Source of the DNA: an uncultured Ezakiella sp.
GTDB taxonomy: Bacteria; Bacillota; Clostridia; Tissierellales; Peptoniphilaceae
DNA length: 64,000 nt
Direction: 5' to 3'
Assembly: GCF_943913045.1 (NCBI RefSeq)
Contig: NZ_CALTVH010000001.1
Location: forward strand, 124,001-188,000
Position numbers and translations under genes: made by a program
Notes under the pieces: generated by a model
Told to the model about the DNA's origin: nothing
What the model saw: only the letters and a program-made list of their open reading frames with translations
Database searches by the model: none
Shown: one piece after another, positions 7,190 to 16,750 of the stretch
Layout: each line of letters begins with the position of its first letter
Position numbering within the stretch: position 1 is the stretch's first letter

Positions 7190-8578
7190 ATGTACAGGTT
7201 GATTCCAAAGATGGATGAGATTCTTGAAAACAATCAAGTAAAAAAATTAGCTGACCAGTATTCAGTTGATTTTATTAAATCAATAATTAATACCAGACTA
7301 GATGGTATACGAAATATGATTAGGGATAATAAAAATGAGGATGAAATTAAAGCCGAGATTAGAAATTTAGAAGTAGATATTGTAAATGATTGTAACAACT
7401 ATTTAGCGCCAAGGCTTAGAAGACTTGTTAATGGAACTGGCACGGTAATTCATACCAATTTAGGTAGGTCTGTTATAAGTGAGAGAATGGCTAAATCTTT
7501 AGTTGATATCTTAACTCACTATTCTAATCTTGAATATGATATTCATACTGGTAAACGTGGCTTAAGGTATACTAATATTGAAGAGCTGATTACTAACATT
7601 ACAGGTACTGAAGCTGCTTTAATTGTAAATAATAATGCCGCAGCTGTATTTTTAGTCTTGTCTGAATTTGCTAAAGGTGGAGAAGCCATAATTAGTCGTG
7701 GTGAGCTAATAGAAATAGGTGGATCATTTAGAATTCCTGATGTAATGGAATTTAGCGGCTGCAAGTTAAAAGAAATTGGAACAACTAATAAAACTCATTT
7801 ATATGATTACGAAAGAGCAATAAACGAAGATACAAAAGTTATCTTAAAAGTTCATACTTCTAACTACAAGGTAGTTGGATTTACTGAGGGCGTATCTTCG
7901 ACCGAACTAAAAGAATTAGCCGATAAATATAATCTGCCATTAATAGAAGATTTAGGTAGTGGCGTTTTTGTAGATTTAGAAAAGTACGGATTGATGCACG
8001 AACCTACGGTTATGGACTCTATAGATGCTGGAATTGATATTATAACATTTAGTGGTGACAAACTATTGGGTGGTCCACAAGCTGGGATAATTGTCGGAAA
8101 GAAAAAATATATTGATTCTTTAAAAAAAAATCCTATGACTAGAGCTCTAAGAGTAGATAAAATGACTCTAAAGCTTTTAGAGGAAGTATTGAAAGAATAT
8201 ATTGATAAAGATAATGCCCATAAAAATATTCCTACTTTAAATATGTTGACTTTGCCTATTGATGAATTAAAAGATAGAGCCACTGAGATTAAGAAGATGC
8301 TTGATACTTTAAAATTTGAAGGATTAAAAATAAATATATGTGAAGATTATAGTGAAGTTGGAGGAGGTAGTCTTCCAACTGAGAAACTGCCAACATATGT
8401 AGTCCAAATTTCAATATCAAATATGTCCGAACATAAAATTGATGAATTTATGAGAAATTATAAAATTGGAATAGTAGGAAGAGTTAAGGATGGCAAATAT
8501 ATTATTGATCCTAGAACTCTATTGGATGATGATATGGAAATAATATGCAATGCTTTTAAGGATTTGAGGGATAGATAA
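7190..8578 (+). CDS. selA: L-seryl-tRNA(Sec) selenium transferase SelA
   Basis: SelA is a PLP enzyme that converts seryl-tRNA(Sec) to selenocysteyl-tRNA(Sec) using selenophosphate. The 462-residue protein has the standard length. It shows RRLVNGTGTVIHTNLGRS at about residues 76-93, the EYDIHTGKRG segment, EDLGSGVFVD, and the PLP-lysine motif TFSGDKLLGGPQAG. An AAAGGAG site lies ahead of the ATG. The stop overlaps the selB ATG by one base. With selD and selB it makes a complete protein set for Sec insertion; the tRNA(Sec) gene selC is not in this window. Confidence 0.97.
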   Translation: MYRLIPKMDEILENNQVKKLADQYSVDFIKSIINTRLDGIRNMIRDNKNEDEIKAEIRNLEVDIVNDCNNYLAPRLRRLVNGTGTVIHTNLGRSVISERMAKSLVDILTHYSNLEYDIHTGKRGLRYTNIEELITNITGTEAALIVNNNAAAVFLVLSEFAKGGEAIISRGELIEIGGSFRIPDVMEFSGCKLKEIGTTNKTHLYDYERAINEDTKVILKVHTSNYKVVGFTEGVSSTELKELADKYNLPLIEDLGSGVFVDLEKYGLMHEPTVMDSIDAGIDIITFSGDKLLGGPQAGIIVGKKKYIDSLKKNPMTRALRVDKMTLKLLEEVLKEYIDKDNAHKNIPTLNMLTLPIDELKDRATEIKKMLDTLKFEGLKINICEDYSEVGGGSLPTEKLPTYVVQISISNMSEHKIDEFMRNYKIGIVGRVKDGKYIIDPRTLLDDDMEIICNAFKDLRDR

Positions 8579-10455
8579 TGAAACATTTTATAATTGGAAC
8601 AGCTGGACATATTGACCATGGTAAGACGAGTTTAATTCGTGCTTTAACAGGTAGAAATACAGATAGGCTAGAGGAAGAAACTAGGAGAGGTATAACTATT
8701 GACCTGGGTTTTACTTATTATGATGATCCAAATACAGGTATAAGGGTTGGAATCATTGATGTTCCTGGCCATGAAAAGTTTGTAACGAACATGCTATCCG
8801 GTGTGCATGGAATGGACATGGTTCTACTTGTAATCGCTGCTGATGAAGGGATAATGCCTCAAACAATAGAGCATATAAATATCTTGGACCTACTTGGAGT
8901 TAAAGAAGGTATAGTTGTTATAACGAAATCGGATATGGTTGATAAAGACTGGTTAGAGTTAGTAGTAGATGATGTAAAAGACCAACTTTCAGAGTCATTT
9001 TTAAAAGATTCACCAGTAGTTGTAGTTAGTTCAAAGACTAATGAAGGTATTGATAATCTTAAAGAAATGATTTCTAAAAAATCTGAGACTATAGAAGACA
9101 TTACATCAGATTCTCCAGGGATTATTCCAATAGATAGGGTGTTTGTATTAAAAGGAATAGGCACTGTTATTACAGGAACTCAAATAGAAGGAACTTTTAA
9201 AGTCAATCAAGATGTCTTTATTTATCCTGAAAACATTGATAGTAAGATTCGCTCGATTCAAGTTCATGGTGAAGACACTGATAAGAGCTACAGCTCTCAA
9301 AGAGTTGCTATAAATTTAAATAATATTAAAAAAGACGATATTAGTAGAGGATCTGTAGTATCTGTTAAAGATTATCTACTTGTAAGTAGATTGATTGATG
9401 TTAAGCTAAAGGTTCTAAAAGATTCTTTATATACTGTAAAAAATAAATCAAGGGTTAGATTTCATGTTGCTAGCAAAGAGACATTCGCTAGGGTTAATCT
9501 CCTAGATAGGGATGAACTAAAGCCAGGAGAAGAATGTTATTGCCAATTACAGCTTGAAGAAGAAATTGTTGCTAGAAGAGAAGATAAATTTATTATAAGA
9601 TTTTTTAGCCCAGTAATTACTATAGGTGGGGGAGAAATTCTTGAAGTAAAACCAAAGAGAAAACGCAGATTTAGAGAAGAGGGCATAAAGCTACTTGAAG
9701 ATAAGGCGGGTGCAGATTTATCTAAAACTGCTCTAGCAATAATCAAAGAGCATGGAAATGAGATAGAATTTGATATGTTTACAAAATCTCTAAATGTTAG
9801 TCCTGAAGAATCTAGCAAGCTTGTAGAAGAACTAGAAGATAACGGTTTGGTTGTTTTTGTAAATAATATAATAGTTGCGAAGGACTATATTGTTCAAAAG
9901 ACAAGTGATATTATAGAATATCTTGAAAAATTCCATGATAATAACCCTCTTACGGTGGGAGTTCCCATTGAAGAGATTAGATCGAGATTTTTTAAGGGTA
10001 TTGAAGCAAAAAATCAAGATACCCTTATTCAGCTAATCATTAATGATTCCGAGATTGAAAGAGTGGGCAATATTATAAAATTAACTAAGTTCGTTCGTGA
10101 ATATACTGAAGCTCAAAACAAGCAAATTGAATCAATTAAAGAACTGATGTCTAAAGAATATAGAACTTATAAAAAAGATGAGCTGGGAGTTGGAATGGAT
10201 TTAATTGCTGCTATTATTTTCGATAAAATATTAGTAGAATTAGATGGAGAAGTTTTATTATACTCTGATCTTTTAAAAGCTCAGGATGATCTAGTAAAAT
10301 TATTCAATAGGAATGAAAAGATCGATGTAAAGATGCTTCGTGATGCACTTGATACAAATAGGAAGACAGCTGTAGCTTTATTGGAATACTTTGATTCAAA
10401 GAAGGTTACAAAAAGAGTTGGAGATGAAAGAATTCTTATTAAAAAGGGGGTATAG
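8578..10455 (+). CDS. selB: Selenocysteine-specific elongation factor SelB
   Basis: SelB is an EF-Tu-like GTPase that brings Sec-tRNA to a UGA marked by a SECIS. The 625-residue protein starts with the G1 motif GHIDHGKTS, switch II DVPGHEKFV and the NKxD-type TKSDMVD. Beta-barrel domains follow to about residue 350, then the C-terminal winged-helix repeats (about residues 370-620) that bind the SECIS hairpin. It shares one base with the selA stop and ends three bases before the TTG start of the response regulator. The SECIS in selD at 6182-6227 is a likely local target. Confidence 0.97.
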   Translation: MKHFIIGTAGHIDHGKTSLIRALTGRNTDRLEEETRRGITIDLGFTYYDDPNTGIRVGIIDVPGHEKFVTNMLSGVHGMDMVLLVIAADEGIMPQTIEHINILDLLGVKEGIVVITKSDMVDKDWLELVVDDVKDQLSESFLKDSPVVVVSSKTNEGIDNLKEMISKKSETIEDITSDSPGIIPIDRVFVLKGIGTVITGTQIEGTFKVNQDVFIYPENIDSKIRSIQVHGEDTDKSYSSQRVAINLNNIKKDDISRGSVVSVKDYLLVSRLIDVKLKVLKDSLYTVKNKSRVRFHVASKETFARVNLLDRDELKPGEECYCQLQLEEEIVARREDKFIIRFFSPVITIGGGEILEVKPKRKRRFREEGIKLLEDKAGADLSKTALAIIKEHGNEIEFDMFTKSLNVSPEESSKLVEELEDNGLVVFVNNIIVAKDYIVQKTSDIIEYLEKFHDNNPLTVGVPIEEIRSRFFKGIEAKNQDTLIQLIINDSEIERVGNIIKLTKFVREYTEAQNKQIESIKELMSKEYRTYKKDELGVGMDLIAAIIFDKILVELDGEVLLYSDLLKAQDDLVKLFNRNEKIDVKMLRDALDTNRKTAVALLEYFDSKKVTKRVGDERILIKKGV

Positions 10456-10457
10456 AC

Positions 10458-11165
10458 TTGAGGGTTTTAATAGTTGATAATGATGTTATATCTAGTACAA
10501 ATCTTCAATATTCATTGGCACAGGATAATTATACTGTTGATATATCTGCCTCTTATAAGGAAGCAAAACATAGGCTATCTATAAATACTTTTGATATGAT
10601 TCTTTTGGAACCAGAAACTGATGGATCATCTGACTTAGTGATGGTTCAAAAACTAAGAGCATTAACGGATATTCCAATTTTAGTAACAACAAAAAATAAG
10701 GATGAGATTAATAAAATATTAGCCTTTGAATACGGGGCTGACGATTATTTAGTAAAACCTTTTAATATTTTGGAATTAAAAGTTAGGATAAAAGCCATAT
10801 TACGAAGGATAAAAAACATAGAGTTTAATAATGATAAAGATATAACGTTTGGTAATTATCGCTTAAGAACAGTTGGCAGAACCCTGGTTAGAGGAGATGA
10901 AGTTGTTAGCTTAACTGGCAAAGAATTTGATTTGCTGTATGTTCTTGCTTCAAAGGCTGGTACTGTTTATTCTAGGGAAGATCTTATGACAGAAGTATGG
11001 GGTTACCAATACTTTGGTGATTTAAGAAGCATTGATGTTCATATTAGACGACTAAGAGAAAAAATAGAAGAAGATAGTAAAAATCCACAATATATTAAGA
11101 CAAAGTGGGGAATAGGCTACTATTTTGAGAATGATAGAGCAGAGGGAAAAAATGAAAATAAATAG
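10458..11165 (+). CDS. OmpR-family response regulator lacking the phosphoacceptor Asp
   Basis: This 235-residue protein has a receiver domain (about 1-117) and a winged-helix DNA-binding domain (about 130-228, with LTGKEFDLLYVLA and RSIDVHIRRLREKI). In the receiver the usual phosphoacceptor Asp after the third beta strand is Glu51 (FDMILLEPETDG), and the acidic pair at the start reads D7-N8-D9 rather than DD. The conserved Thr (LVTTK) and Lys (LVKPF) remain. Glu may mimic a constitutively active state. The start is TTG with AAAGGGGG 7 bases upstream. No histidine kinase is adjacent. It follows selB by two bases and overlaps the next, exported protein gene by 14 bases, suggesting joint expression. 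Confidence 0.9.
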   Translation: MRVLIVDNDVISSTNLQYSLAQDNYTVDISASYKEAKHRLSINTFDMILLEPETDGSSDLVMVQKLRALTDIPILVTTKNKDEINKILAFEYGADDYLVKPFNILELKVRIKAILRRIKNIEFNNDKDITFGNYRLRTVGRTLVRGDEVVSLTGKEFDLLYVLASKAGTVYSREDLMTEVWGYQYFGDLRSIDVHIRRLREKIEEDSKNPQYIKTKWGIGYYFENDRAEGKNENK

Positions 11166-13113
11166 GCTTAATGGACTTATATTATTATTTATTTTAGTCA
11201 TTGGCTTTAACTTTATCTATGCTGAAGAAGTTGATTATACAGGATATGACAAATACCTAAAAAAATTAGATGTTGATACTCAGTATAAGGGAATTTCAAA
11301 AGATAGTTCAGTAATTTTATTGCAGGTTGATCGGCTTACGAACTCATATATTAATAAAAAGTATAATGATGTTGAAATTATCCCCAATATAAACAAATTA
11401 ATAAAAGATAAAAAAGGAACTTTTTATTTTGACAATTTCTATGAAACTTCATTAGCTGCTAGCAATGAGAGCGAGTTCTCTGTTTTAAACTCTCTGTATC
11501 CACACCCAAATACAGATAGCCTTGAAAGAAATCTCAATAAAAAGACCAGAGAACTCCCTAAAATTCTCATCGAGGAAGGATTTAATACTCAGTATTTATT
11601 TGCAAATAAATTATATTCTCCTAAAAAAATAGAAATTGCTAAGTCACAAGGATTTAAGGATATATATTATTTTGGCTCTTATAATGAGAAGCTATTTGAA
11701 AGAATTATGGACTCTATTGATGCAAATAAGACTTTTATATATGCACTAACAGATTCTTCTTCTTATTTTGAAATAAATGATAATTTTAAATTTGATAAAA
11801 ATAATGATTATGCTTCCGATATATTATATTTGAACTATATTGATAAAAAAATTGGAGAAATTTTGAATCTAATTGAAGAGAAAAATAAAAATGTAGTTTT
11901 AGTAATTTACGGAGGTAATGACAGGCTATCAACAGATAAAAATGATAAAGAGATATTTAGTATTTCAGAAACAAATAAGAATATTGAGAGTTTAAACATA
12001 CCTTTAATATTTAAGACTAAGGCAGATATTGAATCAAAAGTTATTAGCCATAGGTCATCTGAAATTGATATAATGCCAAGTATTTTACACTTAATTGGAA
12101 GTAAAAAATACACATATCCAATGATGGGTGATGTTTTATTTAATGAAAAATTAGAAAATAGAAACTTGCATTTTCAAAATAAACTTAAAAAAGGTTCGTT
12201 TTTAAGTGGTAATATTTTATTTATCGCTAATAGATTAAACTTTAATTATCAAGCTTTCGATCTTAAAGAAAATAAAGTGATTGATCCAAAGCAATATATT
12301 AATAAATCCCAAGAGGCTGTCAGTGCGATTGATCTCTCTAATGGTTTATGTGATTTAAATATCATGGATGAGTTATTGAAAAGCTACAATAAAAAACAAA
12401 AAATGACATTACCTTCTGATAAGTCTATAATGCATGCTGGTGGTGAAATTGCTGGTCTTGGATATACAAATATGATTGATGCTTTGGATTATAATTATGC
12501 AAAGGGGAAAAGATTTTTTGAAGTTGACTTTGAAAGAACATCAGATGGAAAATACGTTTGCATTCACTCTTGGGATGGATTTTTAAAGAAATTTTTTGAT
12601 GTTGCCCCAGTTAAAGGTGAAAAAAACAAATATCTTCCATACTCATACAAAGACTTTATGAGCTTTAAAGAATTACATGGCTATAAGCAAATGGATGTTA
12701 AAGATGTAGTTAATTGGCTGAATTCACATAAAGATGCTTTTATAATTACTGATTGTAAGGGTGACAACAAAGAATTAATAAAGGAAATATTAGATTCAAA
12801 CTTTAAAGATCTTGATAGGATAATTATACAAATATATAAAGCCAATGAATATGATTATGTTTATAATAAAGGGTTTAAAAATATTATATACACTCTTTAT
12901 ATGAGAGATGTATCAGATCAAACTGTAATTGACTTTGCAAAAAACAATAAGGTTTTTGCTATTACTATGAACGAGGGAAAATATAAAACTGGTATTGGAA
13001 AGAAACTAATCGATAACAATATAAAGGTATTTGTTCACACAGTAAATTGTATGGAAGATGCAAATAAACTTTTAAAAGATGGAGTAAAAATGATTTATAC
13101 AGATACTTTATAA
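11152..13113 (+). CDS. Exported LtaS-like/alkaline-phosphatase-fold protein fused to a GDPD-like domain
   Basis: I choose the ATG at 11152 (GAGGGAAAAA ahead, followed directly by the signal sequence) rather than one at 11125, giving 653 residues. A cleavable-looking signal peptide (about 1-24) is followed by an LtaS-like extracellular domain (about 50-340: PNINKLIKDK, YFDNFY, ESEFSVLNSLYP). A glycerophosphodiester phosphodiesterase-like domain comes next (about 425-650). The GDPD residues are present: His428 in HAGGE, EVDFERTSDG and IHSWDG. In the LtaS part the catalytic Thr aligns with Ser104, and the Asp-His metal pair in the YGDH motif is replaced by YGGND at residues 253-257. The first domain may therefore be non-catalytic. 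The substrate is plausibly glycerophosphate polymers or lipids of the envelope; this is inference. Confidence 0.8.
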   Translation: MKINRLNGLILLFILVIGFNFIYAEEVDYTGYDKYLKKLDVDTQYKGISKDSSVILLQVDRLTNSYINKKYNDVEIIPNINKLIKDKKGTFYFDNFYETSLAASNESEFSVLNSLYPHPNTDSLERNLNKKTRELPKILIEEGFNTQYLFANKLYSPKKIEIAKSQGFKDIYYFGSYNEKLFERIMDSIDANKTFIYALTDSSSYFEINDNFKFDKNNDYASDILYLNYIDKKIGEILNLIEEKNKNVVLVIYGGNDRLSTDKNDKEIFSISETNKNIESLNIPLIFKTKADIESKVISHRSSEIDIMPSILHLIGSKKYTYPMMGDVLFNEKLENRNLHFQNKLKKGSFLSGNILFIANRLNFNYQAFDLKENKVIDPKQYINKSQEAVSAIDLSNGLCDLNIMDELLKSYNKKQKMTLPSDKSIMHAGGEIAGLGYTNMIDALDYNYAKGKRFFEVDFERTSDGKYVCIHSWDGFLKKFFDVAPVKGEKNKYLPYSYKDFMSFKELHGYKQMDVKDVVNWLNSHKDAFIITDCKGDNKELIKEILDSNFKDLDRIIIQIYKANEYDYVYNKGFKNIIYTLYMRDVSDQTVIDFAKNNKVFAITMNEGKYKTGIGKKLIDNNIKVFVHTVNCMEDANKLLKDGVKMIYTDTL

Positions 13114-13119
13114 AAAACA

Positions 13120-13148
13120 ACAGCCACAAAATTAAATTTTGTGGCTGT
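13120..13148 (+). terminator. Terminator after the LtaS-like/GDPD gene
   Basis: Perfect 14-bp arms ACAGCCACAAAATT (13120-13133) and AATTTTGTGGCTGT (13135-13148) flank a single-base centre. The tail is only moderately T-rich. It closes the sel operon before the P-ATPase gene. Confidence 0.75.
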
Positions 13149-13202
13149 AATTGATTTAAAAACCATTATAATTGGTATTAATATAGAGATAAGGAGGATA
13201 AG

Positions 13203-15875
13203 ATGTATCACAATCAGAGATCTATTGATGTTCTAAAAGAGCTGGATTCTATGGCCGCTGAAGGCTTAAGTACCAATGAAGCACAGGAAAGATTAGAAAA
13301 ATACGGCTTTAATGAATTTCAAGACAAAAAAAGAAAATCTTTTTTCCAAAAATTTATTGATCAGTTTAAAGACTTTATGATCCTTATACTTATTGCTGCT
13401 GCAATAATTTCTGTTGCAGCTGGGGAAAAAGTAGATGCAATTGTTATTTTAGCAATTGTTATCTTAAATGCTTTGCTTTCAATTTATCAAGAAGGACAGG
13501 CAGAGAAGTCGTTAGAAAGTCTAAAACAAATGAGCGCTCCAGAAGCTAAGGTTATTCGAGATGGTAAAAAAACGGTGGTACCTGCTAGAGAGTTGGTCCC
13601 TGGAGATATTGTAATCTTAGAAGCAGGTGATATTATACCTGCAGACTTAAGACTTTTTACATCAAGTAACTTAAAGGTAGATGAATCAAGCTTAACTGGT
13701 GAGAGCGTTGCAGCCGAGAAAAACTCAGACGCTTTATTAGATAATAATGCTACACTTGGCGATAGAGTAAACATGGCTTATATGTCTACCATTGTAACTT
13801 ATGGTAGAGGGAAGGGCGTTGTTGTAGGAACAGCTCATGATACTGAAATCGGAAAGATTGCAAGCATGATCGAAGAGATAGAAGATGAACTAACACCTCT
13901 TCAAAATAAACTAGATAAGCTTGGAAAGAAACTAGGAATTTTAACTATAATTATCTGCGCTATTGTTTTTGCTCTAGGCTTATTACAAAACCGCGAAGTT
14001 ATTGACATGCTACTTGTTTCTGTATCTCTTGCAGTTGCAGCTATACCAGAAGGATTACCTGCTATAGTTACTATTGTTCTTGCAATTGGCATGAGTAGAA
14101 TGGTTAAGAAAAACGCTATAGTAAAAAAACTTTTAGCCGTCGAAACTCTTGGGAGTACGACCTATATCTGCTCTGATAAAACGGGGACTTTAACTCAAAA
14201 TGAAATGACAGTAAAGAAAGTCTATGCAGATGGAAAATATTATGATGTTACAGGTATAGGCTATGAGCCTGATGGACAAATTTTAAATAATGGTAAAGAC
14301 TTAACTCATGATGAGTTAAATAATTTAAAAGCCCTATTATATGCATGTATTCTTAATAATGATGCAAATTTGCTTGAGAATAACAATGTGTACACAATTA
14401 TGGGGGATCCAACTGAAGGCGCGCTTATAACTTTTGCAGGTAAGGCGGGCTACCTAGAAGACGAAGTTGAATCTGAACAACCAAGAATTGATGAAATCCC
14501 ATTTGATTCAGATAGAAAGATGATGTCAACTTTTCATGAAGTTGATGACAGGATTATACAATATACAAAAGGTGCACCAGATATTGTTCTGTCTAACTGT
14601 AAGTATATTTATATTGGTGGCGAGTTCAGAGAAATAACTGATGAAGATAGGATTGATATTTTAAAAGCAAACTCAAATTTTGCATCTGATGCTTTGAGAG
14701 TACTTGGTTTTGCAATAAAAATTGTAAGTAAAGATGACTTTAAAAATACAGATAAAAATGAAGAAAATCTTATATTTATTGGCTTGACAGGCATGATTGA
14801 TCCTCCTAGGACAGAAGCTATGCAGGCTATTGAAGAATGTAAGAGAGCTGGTATTCATACAGTTATGATTACTGGTGACCACAGAGAGACCGCTTTCCAA
14901 ATTGCTAAAGAACTTGGTATTTGTGAAAATCACAATGAAACTATATCTGGAAGTGAATTAGCCACCATAGCGGATTCTGATTACAATGAATTAGTGAAGA
15001 AGATAAAAGTATACTCGCGTGTAAGTCCTGAACAGAAAGTAAAAATTGTCAATTCTCTAAGAGAAAACGGTGAAATTGTTGCGATGACAGGTGATGGTGT
15101 TAATGACGCTCTTGCAATTAAAAGGGCTGATATTGGTATATCTATGGGTATTACAGGTACAGATGTTGCAAAAAATACAGCTGACATGGTGCTGACTGAT
15201 GATAATTTTGCAAGTATTGTAAACGCAGTTGAAGAGGGTAGGATTATTTTTGCAAACATACAAAAGTTTGTAGCATTCTTGCTATCATGTAATATTGGTG
15301 AGATACTTATTGTGTTTTTTGCTATGCTTCTTGGTATGGACGAGCCATTAAAACCAATTCACTTATTGTGGTTAAATTTAGTCACAGACTCGCTTCCTGC
15401 ATTGGCACTAGGTGTAGAACCTGGTGAACCAGGGATCATGGAAGAAAAACCTAGATCTAAAGACGATCCGATAATTACTAAAAAAATGGGAGTGGCAATT
15501 GTACTCCAATCTTTAGCAATTACAGTCGCTTCACTATTAGCTTTCTATTATGCAATAAAACTTTATCCCGACTCAATCACTCATGCAAGGACAATTGTAT
15601 TTGCAACTTTGATAACAAGTGAATTGCTAAGAGCGTTTTCAAGTAGGTCATTTGATAGACCAATTTGGAAAATCGGATTTAAATCAAATATGAAAATGGT
15701 ATATGCAATTTTAATTAGCTTTACAATGTTATTAGCAGTGTTATATGTTCCATTTCTTCATGATATATTTGATACATTCCAATTAGGCTTTAAAGATTGG
15801 GAAATAGTATTATCATTTGCTTTTATACCATTTATAATTGGTGAGCTAGTAAAAGTAGTTAGAAATATTAAATAA
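13203..15875 (+). CDS. P-type (type II) calcium-transporting ATPase
   Basis: This 890-residue membrane pump has the full P-type layout: an N-terminal cation-ATPase domain, the TGES actuator motif, the phosphorylation site SDKTGTLTQNE, the TGD hinge and MTGDGVNDALAIKRADIG. TM4 carries PEGLP and TM6 carries NLVTDSLPALALG, the pattern of SERCA/PMCA-type calcium pumps such as bacterial YloB/PacL relatives. Ion specificity is inferred from these TM residues and not proven; Mn2+ is possible. An AAGGAGG site precedes the ATG. The gene stands alone between terminators. A short ACCA/TGGT dyad (13171-13185) lies in its leader. Confidence 0.92.
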   Translation: MYHNQRSIDVLKELDSMAAEGLSTNEAQERLEKYGFNEFQDKKRKSFFQKFIDQFKDFMILILIAAAIISVAAGEKVDAIVILAIVILNALLSIYQEGQAEKSLESLKQMSAPEAKVIRDGKKTVVPARELVPGDIVILEAGDIIPADLRLFTSSNLKVDESSLTGESVAAEKNSDALLDNNATLGDRVNMAYMSTIVTYGRGKGVVVGTAHDTEIGKIASMIEEIEDELTPLQNKLDKLGKKLGILTIIICAIVFALGLLQNREVIDMLLVSVSLAVAAIPEGLPAIVTIVLAIGMSRMVKKNAIVKKLLAVETLGSTTYICSDKTGTLTQNEMTVKKVYADGKYYDVTGIGYEPDGQILNNGKDLTHDELNNLKALLYACILNNDANLLENNNVYTIMGDPTEGALITFAGKAGYLEDEVESEQPRIDEIPFDSDRKMMSTFHEVDDRIIQYTKGAPDIVLSNCKYIYIGGEFREITDEDRIDILKANSNFASDALRVLGFAIKIVSKDDFKNTDKNEENLIFIGLTGMIDPPRTEAMQAIEECKRAGIHTVMITGDHRETAFQIAKELGICENHNETISGSELATIADSDYNELVKKIKVYSRVSPEQKVKIVNSLRENGEIVAMTGDGVNDALAIKRADIGISMGITGTDVAKNTADMVLTDDNFASIVNAVEEGRIIFANIQKFVAFLLSCNIGEILIVFFAMLLGMDEPLKPIHLLWLNLVTDSLPALALGVEPGEPGIMEEKPRSKDDPIITKKMGVAIVLQSLAITVASLLAFYYAIKLYPDSITHARTIVFATLITSELLRAFSSRSFDRPIWKIGFKSNMKMVYAILISFTMLLAVLYVPFLHDIFDTFQLGFKDWEIVLSFAFIPFIIGELVKVVRNIK

Positions 15876-16030
15876 AAGAAATACAAATATTAAAATAATA
15901 CAACATATCTCGTTGGGTGCATTATCTTGCCAATATGAGCAGTTGTTAAATTATCTTAACAAAAATATCGGTACAAAGCCGATATTTTTTTGTTTTTATA
16001 TTGTATAATAATTTAAGAGGGAGGGAACAA
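15876..16030 (+). terminator. Intergenic stretch with a terminator at 15961-15990
   Basis: AAATATCGG (15963-15971) pairs with CCGATATTT (15979-15987), followed by a T run, and forms a good terminator for the P-ATPase gene. The 85 bases before it (15876-15960) are less AT-rich and contain a weak TTGG/CCAA hairpin. I see no known riboswitch. TATAAT at 16004-16009 is a possible -10 box for the next gene, without a good -35. An AGAGGGAGGG ribosome site ends at 16026. Confidence 0.75.
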
Positions 16031-16735
16031 ATGGATTCTTATAATTTGCATAACAATATGTATACTAATACAAAAGATAGAAGAAGTTCCCTTGGTGTAG
16101 ACTATTTCATTTCTGATAGAAACAAGGAAATGCTAAAATTTGAAGGCTTTAAATACACTAGCTATAAGAGATTTACAAACGATATGAAAAGAATTTTAGG
16201 TCGATATAATGTTTCTATTATGAATATTACAAAAGTAGTCTCCATGTTTTATGATGATATTAATTCGCTTGATTTAAAACTTAATATATTAGGTTATAAT
16301 AAGGCCTATTTTGATTTTATTTCTATCAATGAAGTAGAAGAAATGGCTTTAAACAAACTTGAAATAGAAAGGTTATCCAATTATAATTATCTTTATGAGT
16401 ATGAGTATGAAGATAGGGAAGTCCTAGAATTGAAGGCTTTTTTAAAGAGAGAGCTATTAAAAAAGAAAAAAAATAAGGAGACAATCAAAAAGATCGTAAA
16501 CTCTTTCTCAAGAAAACAATTAAAGCCATTTATATTTGATTTGAATAATCATTTTGATTCCCAGTATGTAATGGTTGAAAATGGTATTGAACCTGAAGAG
16601 ACGGATATTTCTCGAGAAAATTTAAATCAGGTTTATCTAAAAACTAAAGATTGCATCTGTAAGAATGCTAATGATATATTTTTTGATGCTTATTGGAAAG
16701 CCTTAAACCAAAGGGTATTAGAGAGGTACAAATAA
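16031..16735 (+). CDS. Unrecognised protein at the head of the pseudopilus cluster
   Basis: The start is taken at ATG 16031 because the GAGGGAGGG site is 5-10 bases before it; an ATG at 16001 would put that site inside the gene. The 234-residue protein is soluble, rich in Lys, Glu, Tyr and Asn, and has no signal peptide or TM segment. A highly basic run (LKRELLKKKKNKETIKK) lies near residues 138-154, and two cysteines sit close together in DCICKNAND near 214. I do not recognise a domain. It does not match the N-terminal domain of GspE/PilB ATPases by eye. The short gap (15 bases) to the major pilin gene suggests co-transcription and a role in the pseudopilus system. Confidence 0.7.
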   Translation: MDSYNLHNNMYTNTKDRRSSLGVDYFISDRNKEMLKFEGFKYTSYKRFTNDMKRILGRYNVSIMNITKVVSMFYDDINSLDLKLNILGYNKAYFDFISINEVEEMALNKLEIERLSNYNYLYEYEYEDREVLELKAFLKRELLKKKKNKETIKKIVNSFSRKQLKPFIFDLNNHFDSQYVMVENGIEPEETDISRENLNQVYLKTKDCICKNANDIFFDAYWKALNQRVLERYK

Positions 16736-16750
16736 AACAGGAGGGTAATT

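Noticed and set aside
10432..10460. selC (tRNA-Sec) next to selB
   Set aside because: selB is followed after two bases by the next gene, and no 90-base tRNA-like fold occurs anywhere in the sel region.
15961..15990. Possible c-di-GMP riboswitch because of GGTACAAAGCC before pilin-type genes
   Set aside because: The string is only the loop of a terminator stem. The two-helix GEMM core and its conserved bases are missing.
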